From Bacteroidales bacterium (GTDB taxonomy: Bacteria; Bacteroidota; Bacteroidia; Bacteroidales; F082), in the NCBI GenBank assembly GCA_018400955.1, contig JAGYLH010000008.1, forward strand, positions 1-54,830: DNA of 54,830 nt, in the 5' to 3' direction. Under the pieces are notes generated by a model, which saw only the letters and a list, made by a program, of their open reading frames with translations, had not been told where the DNA came from and ran no database searches. The stretch's first letter is position 1; each line of letters opens with the position of its first letter. Positions 50,832-54,830 of this stretch are shown here, one piece after another. Position numbers and translations under genes: made by a program.

Positions 50832-51389
50832 TTAGAACAATTTTATCCCTTCTTCACTGGCCCTGATTAATTTTTCAAGCCGCTTCCACCTGGTGGCATC
50901 CTGCTTGGCACCCATGATCCAATGAAAGGCTGTTTTGCGGTATGAAGGTGCCTGATGTGAGAAAACCCCCCATGCTGCAGCCTTTGATTTGAAATGTTCT
51001 TCCAATCCGGCGGATAGTTTTTCGGGCTTGTTTTCGTAGCTGTATATCTCCGATTTATCATCCTTTCTGTGGCTGAAAATTTCGAGTCCGGCAGGTGCCA
51101 TCAGCCCTTGTCTGATTAACTCATTTACTTTGATGATATTAACCGCGCTCCAATTGCTTGATTTCTTGCGTGGCGTAAACCGGATGCAATAGCTGTCGCC
51201 GTCAATTGATTTGCGTATCCCATCTATCCAGCCGAAGCAGAGTGCCTGGTCCACGGATTGCGACCAGGTCATATTGTGCTTTTTGCTGTGCACCTTATAA
51301 AAACCTACCCACAATTCGTTGGCTGTTTGGTGGTTTGCTTCAAGCCAATGGCGAAAAGCAAGTTGGTTTTCAAAGAAAAAGGGGTTCAT
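50832..51389 (-). CDS. YdeI/OmpD-associated family protein
   Basis: A protein of about 185 residues in the YdeI family: NELWVGFYKVHSKKHNMTWSQ, VDQALCFGWIDGI, YCIRFTPRKKSSNWSAVN and the C-terminal region with a Trp/Lys-rich helix. This family is described as bacteriocin protection or stress related; its biochemical role is not established. The frame is open from 51416, which would overlap the upstream gene, but the family normally starts near the ATG at 51389 (MNPFFFENQ). It follows the deoxyhypusine synthase-like gene with a 20-base gap. Confidence 0.8.
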   Translation of the reverse strand: MNPFFFENQLAFRHWLEANHQTANELWVGFYKVHSKKHNMTWSQSVDQALCFGWIDGIRKSIDGDSYCIRFTPRKKSSNWSAVNIIKVNELIRQGLMAPAGLEIFSHRKDDKSEIYSYENKPEKLSAGLEEHFKSKAAAWGVFSHQAPSYRKTAFHWIMGAKQDATRWKRLEKLIRASEEGIKLF

Positions 51390-51409
51390 AGATGATTGTT
51401 TAACAGGCC

Positions 51410-52384
51410 TTACCAACCCAGCAACCAGGCAAAAATAAGCGGTGCCACAATGGTAGCGTCTGATTCAACAATGAATTTTGGGGTGTTGATGTCCAGTTTG
51501 CCCCAGGTGATCTTTTCATTGGGAACGGCTCCGGAATAAGAGCCATAGCTGGTGGTGGAGTCGGAAATCTGGCAGAAGTAGGACCAAAACGGCACATCGG
51601 TCCATTCCAGGTCCTGATACATCATGGGCACCACACAAATGGGGAAGTCGCCGGCAATGCCCCCCCCAATCTGGAAAAAGCCCACACCTTTGCCCGCGGA
51701 GTTATTGCGGTACCAATCTGTAAGCCATACCATATAGTCGATACCGCTTTTCATGGTGGTGGAAGTGAGTTCCTTTTTTACGCAATACGAAGCAAAGATA
51801 TTGCCCATGGTAGAGTCTTCCCAGCCGGGCACGACGATGGGCAGGTTTTTTTTGGCTGCGGCAAGCATCCACGAATTTTTCGGATCGATTTCATAATAGG
51901 GCTCCAACACACCTGAAAGCAGCATTTTATACATATATTCATGCGGGAAATAGCGTTCGCCATTACTTTCGGCTTCCTTCCATATTTTGAAAATTTGTTT
52001 TTGCAGCCGGCGGAATGCTTCCTCCTCGGGGATGCAGGTATCTGTAACCCGGTTAAAGCCATTTTCGAGCAGCTCCCATTCGTCTTTCGGGCTCAGGTCG
52101 CGGTAGTGTGGCACCCTTTTGTAGTGCGAGTGGGCTACCAGGTTCATCAAATCTTCTTCGAGGTTGGCGCCGGTGCACGAAATAATATGCACCTTGTCCT
52201 GCCTGATCATTTCGGCCAGCGAAATGCCCAGTTCGGCGGTACTCATGGCACCTGCGAGGGTAATCATCATTTTTCCGCCTTCCAGCAGATGGGTTTCATA
52301 GGCTTTGGCGGCATCCATCAGGGCTGCTGCGTTGAAATGCCGGTAATGGTGCTGAATGAAATTCGAAACGGGGCCTTTTGTCAT
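51410..52384 (-). CDS. Deoxyhypusine synthase-like protein
   Basis: A 324-residue NAD-dependent enzyme of the deoxyhypusine synthase family. Visible: the NAD-binding GGKMMITLAGAMSTAELG, HIISCTGANLEEDLMN, FFQIGGGIAGDFP, and near the end the active-site Lys in ITWGKLDI followed by VESDATIVAPLIFA. In eukaryotes and archaea the enzyme moves an aminobutyl group from spermidine to eIF5A. Bacteria lack eIF5A, and bacterial homologues are thought to act in polyamine metabolism, such as homospermidine formation. The substrate is not certain here. A TAAATTTG box lies at 52401-52408 on the minus strand. Confidence 0.85.
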   Translation of the reverse strand: MTKGPVSNFIQHHYRHFNAAALMDAAKAYETHLLEGGKMMITLAGAMSTAELGISLAEMIRQDKVHIISCTGANLEEDLMNLVAHSHYKRVPHYRDLSPKDEWELLENGFNRVTDTCIPEEEAFRRLQKQIFKIWKEAESNGERYFPHEYMYKMLLSGVLEPYYEIDPKNSWMLAAAKKNLPIVVPGWEDSTMGNIFASYCVKKELTSTTMKSGIDYMVWLTDWYRNNSAGKGVGFFQIGGGIAGDFPICVVPMMYQDLEWTDVPFWSYFCQISDSTTSYGSYSGAVPNEKITWGKLDINTPKFIVESDATIVAPLIFAWLLGW

Positions 52385-52400
52385 GGTTTTCTTTTTTTTG

Positions 52401-52408
52401 CAAATTTA
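52401..52408 (-). promoter_or_regulatory. Possible -7 box of the deoxyhypusine synthase-like gene
   Basis: TAAATTTG on the minus strand matches TAnnTTTG and is 17 bases upstream of the ATG at 52384. No clear -33 TTG. Confidence 0.4.
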
Positions 52409-53032
52409 AGAAAAAGCGGACGTAAGCAGTATGGGGTTATTCGGTATAGGAAGTTTAAAAACTTAACTGCTATTTCTCTATTAAATACTATTTATTTTGA
52501 AATGAGCAACCTAAAGCATTATGCCTCAGTGTATATAATTTAGAAACATTCTAAATTTTAAATCAGGTGGTGCACTTTCTACAGTTTTTGACATTAATGA
52601 GTGAGGATAGTTAGCAACCGGCACAATTCTACCGCATGCAACACTTTCACACATCGAGCCACTCGGCGAGTACCCAAAAAGGCATAAACAGGCTGATTTG
52701 TTTGTTGCAGTTACTCTATATATCATATAATCAATCTATTACCCCCCCCCCTCAAATACAAGCCCGCACCGATTGGGCCAATTTTGTTTTTAAAGGACTT
52801 TATGGATGCTTTAGCCTGCTATGGGCTGTCCATTACAAATCTTCTGGCAACACACTATGTGCAGGTTTGCACAACGAAATACATTTTTTGGCTGGGGAAG
52901 AATAAATTCGACCGAACAACCGCCATCCTTGTCCGCGCAGGGCGCGGGGGTTGGCAGCCGTTCGGGGGACAATGAACGGGAATAAGTAACCACCAAAACC
53001 TGTAACCGAATTATTTATTTAAACTTATCACA
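52409..53032. other. Gene-poor intergenic stretch with a ten-base C run
   Basis: About 620 bases with no gene that I can support on either strand. It contains a run of ten Cs at 52742-52751, prone to slippage and to sequence error. Short open frames on both strands show no recognisable protein motif. No clear promoter for the downstream secreted protein was found. Confidence 0.5.
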
Positions 53033-54830
53033 ATGAAAACGATAACTAAAATTGGAAAAAAGTGCAAACTTGCTGTATTAGCCCTGATGGTTTTATTCAT
53101 GGCAAATCAAGGGCAAGCGCAACTCGAATCATATTTGCAACAAGCAGATAGCAATACGAATTATTACACCATAAGAAGCCAAATGTTCAATTACTTGGAT
53201 AGTTTGAAGAACGTGATGGATTCAGCAACTTTCTACTCAGGAGCCGGTGAATTTAAGAATTTCATGAAGTTTGATAAAAAATGGGCACCACGTTTATACC
53301 CTGATGGCAAATTTCACTCCTATTTTGAAAAGGAGGCGAATTTTTATAATAATACGGCACGAGACTACAACTTTTATACAGATGAACCATGGAAAGAGCT
53401 CGGGCCGGTAAGGGATGCCCCCGGTACATCAAATGGTAAAAAAGGCATTGGCCCCATGGAGTTTATTAGCATTTTCGATAATGGCACAATCCAATCTACG
53501 CAGCATTTGTTAGCTGGCTCATTGCCCGGGGGGCTTTACTATTCTGACAACGGTGGGGAAAACTGGGTTAGTGGAGGCACCGATAAATGGGCAAGGTCCG
53601 GTGTTGGAAGTGCTGTTTTTCACCCAACTGATGAAAATACCTGGTATGCATCCTCAAGTGGTAACGGTAACAGAGGCCGCAGTAGTTGGATAGGAATGGT
53701 TGGTGGAATTTATCGCACATACGATAAGGGGCTCGAGTGGGAGCAAATTGCCGATTATACTAGTTTAACTACTGGTTCTGCTACGATTATCTATAAAATA
53801 GCAATTGACCCCAATGATGACAATATTCTTTATGTAGTCACCAATAAAGGGATATTAAAGACATCTAACTTGAATGAAACAGAAGCTGAAGATGTTGAAT
53901 GGGAAAACATTCTGCAAGGAAGATTTTTTGACCTGGAAATTAAACCGGGGAACAGCAATGTTTTATATGCGACCGGTAGCACAGAAATTATTGGAGCTAT
54001 GAACTGGAAAATTTTCATCTCCAGCGATAAAGGCCAGAATTGGTCTCCAATGGTATACCAACCTGATGCCAACCTCACAAATGGTTTCGATGTAACAAAA
54101 CAAGCCATTACGATCGAAGTATCAAAAGCAGAATCAAAATTAAACTACCTTTATTGCCATATTAAGGATTTTGGCAATTGCGGTCTTTATTACTATGACT
54201 TTGCCGGAGGAAGTAATTGGCATGTCATTGGCAACTATTCGGAAACATTTAACTTCGGCGATGGGCATGGTTTTGGTGTGGATCAGGTAAATGGTGAAAA
54301 TGTGATTGTATCATATAACATATACATGAACCAATATCAGTTGAATAGTACCACGCCAGCACCTCTTCATCCTGTTCATCACGATGTTGAAGATGTTGTA
54401 TTTCACCCATATGTTTTAAATAAGGTATACATTGCAACCCACGGTGGTATTGAGGAAAATTGGCCTGAAAACATAAATTTTGATTTTAAACCTTTATATG
54501 ATGGCCTCGGTGTTGGGCAAGTTGAAGAGATGTCCACCTCTTTTACCAATCCCGGTTATATTATCGCCGGTTTCGACCATGACGGGACTAAGCTTACGGA
54601 TGGAGATTATGTGCCTGACTGGACAACCGATTGGAAAGTTGTTTTGTGGGGTGATGGCATGCAACCACTAATTGACCACAAAGACCCAAATAATATGTGG
54701 GCTTCATGGCAAAAGGGTGGTTGGAGATTAAGTTTAAATGTTTTCGAAACAAACAGCCTAATCCCAAATCCTTCACCATCTGGGACATATTGGAATTCTT
54801 ACGGCATCTTACATAAAGAAAACCCATCAG
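53033..54830 (+). CDS. Secreted VPS10/BNR-repeat-like protein (partial, runs off right edge)
   Basis: An open frame of 599 codons from ATG 53033 to the end of the window without a stop. It has a signal peptide (CKLAVLALMVLFMANQGQAQ) and then repeated BNR / Asp-box-like strands of a sortilin-type beta-propeller: LYYSDNGGENW, GIYRTYDKGLEWEQI, KIFISSDKGQNWSPM and others spaced by 50-100 residues. Such proteins in Bacteroidota are surface-exposed and often end in a T9SS sorting domain, which would lie past the edge. Ligand or enzyme activity is unknown; Asp-boxes alone do not indicate sialidase. No other gene is linked. Confidence 0.8.
   Translation, partial: MKTITKIGKKCKLAVLALMVLFMANQGQAQLESYLQQADSNTNYYTIRSQMFNYLDSLKNVMDSATFYSGAGEFKNFMKFDKKWAPRLYPDGKFHSYFEKEANFYNNTARDYNFYTDEPWKELGPVRDAPGTSNGKKGIGPMEFISIFDNGTIQSTQHLLAGSLPGGLYYSDNGGENWVSGGTDKWARSGVGSAVFHPTDENTWYASSSGNGNRGRSSWIGMVGGIYRTYDKGLEWEQIADYTSLTTGSATIIYKIAIDPNDDNILYVVTNKGILKTSNLNETEAEDVEWENILQGRFFDLEIKPGNSNVLYATGSTEIIGAMNWKIFISSDKGQNWSPMVYQPDANLTNGFDVTKQAITIEVSKAESKLNYLYCHIKDFGNCGLYYYDFAGGSNWHVIGNYSETFNFGDGHGFGVDQVNGENVIVSYNIYMNQYQLNSTTPAPLHPVHHDVEDVVFHPYVLNKVYIATHGGIEENWPENINFDFKPLYDGLGVGQVEEMSTSFTNPGYIIAGFDHDGTKLTDGDYVPDWTTDWKVVLWGDGMQPLIDHKDPNNMWASWQKGGWRLSLNVFETNSLIPNPSPSGTYWNSYGILHKENPS

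Noticed and set aside
53033-54830. Sialidase call for the partial secreted protein
   Set aside because: Asp-box-like repeats are present but the sialidase Arg triad and FRIP motif are not visible in the part seen.

Overview
The window reads as a chromosomal segment of a member of the Bacteroidota. Evidence: secreted proteins ending in type IX secretion (T9SS) type A sorting domains, outer-membrane lipoproteins with Bacteroidota-like signal peptides, mostly weak ribosome binding sites, and TAnnTTTG-type -7 promoter boxes. Several multiheme cytochromes, molybdoenzyme maturation genes, an FNR-like site and a HybA/HybB membrane redox module point to anaerobic or facultative respiration. I cannot name a genus. 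No phage, CRISPR array, tRNA or rRNA was seen.

Layout. 0-3 kb: a partial nitroreductase and a three-domain acyl-activating/acyl-carrier/acyltransferase fusion. 3-12.3 kb (+ strand): TruC, an orphan T9SS sorting domain, TorD-type chaperone, MobA, a membrane protein that appears to fuse ECF S-like, EcfT-like and THEP1-type NTPase parts, then a cytochrome cluster (6-heme lipoprotein, 1-heme lipoprotein, DUF5777-like barrel, 1-heme cytochrome, 7-heme anchored cytochrome, cytochrome b). An FNR-like palindrome and a promoter precede the cytochromes. 12.3-20 kb (- strand): TPR protein, TPR/barrel protein and a urea transporter-M23 fusion, then a PqqD-like / ATP-grasp / PLP decarboxylase cassette behind a T9SS cargo. 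20-25.4 kb: acyltransferase, a MITE-like element, PiT transporter, PpnP, a conserved hypothetical, and frame-disrupted ArsR and L34 (rpmH) genes. 25.4-36.9 kb: GT39, a PHP-like protein with altered metal ligands, an NtrC-type regulator plus Hpt, a lipid kinase, a stretch of frame-disrupted polysaccharide genes, and TrkH/TrkA. 36.9-41.8 kb: a second MITE-like element, omega-amidase plus methionine aminotransferase, a barrel protein, a lipoprotein and an archaemetzincin. 41.9-49.2 kb (- strand): a membrane redox operon (GcvH-like, HybA-like, HybB-like, GcvH-like) followed by a heme-bearing histidine kinase and a sigma-54 response regulator. A sigma-54-like promoter and repeated TGTTGAA boxes lie upstream. 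49.2-54.8 kb: YifB/ComM, YdeI-like protein, deoxyhypusine synthase-like protein, and a secreted repeat protein running off the end.

How the genes may work together (inference). The cytochrome b and 7-heme protein could draw electrons from quinol and pass them to periplasmic and surface cytochromes; TorD and MobA imply a molybdoenzyme encoded outside the window. The HybA/HybB/GcvH-like operon looks like a second quinone-linked module without a catalytic subunit, probably controlled by its adjacent heme-sensing two-component system through sigma-54.

Quality warning. Single-base frame breaks are concentrated at 24.66-25.23 kb and 32.2-34.15 kb. They hit an otherwise perfectly conserved ribosomal protein gene that still has its own terminator, and the end of TrkH, so local sequence error is at least as likely as real gene decay.
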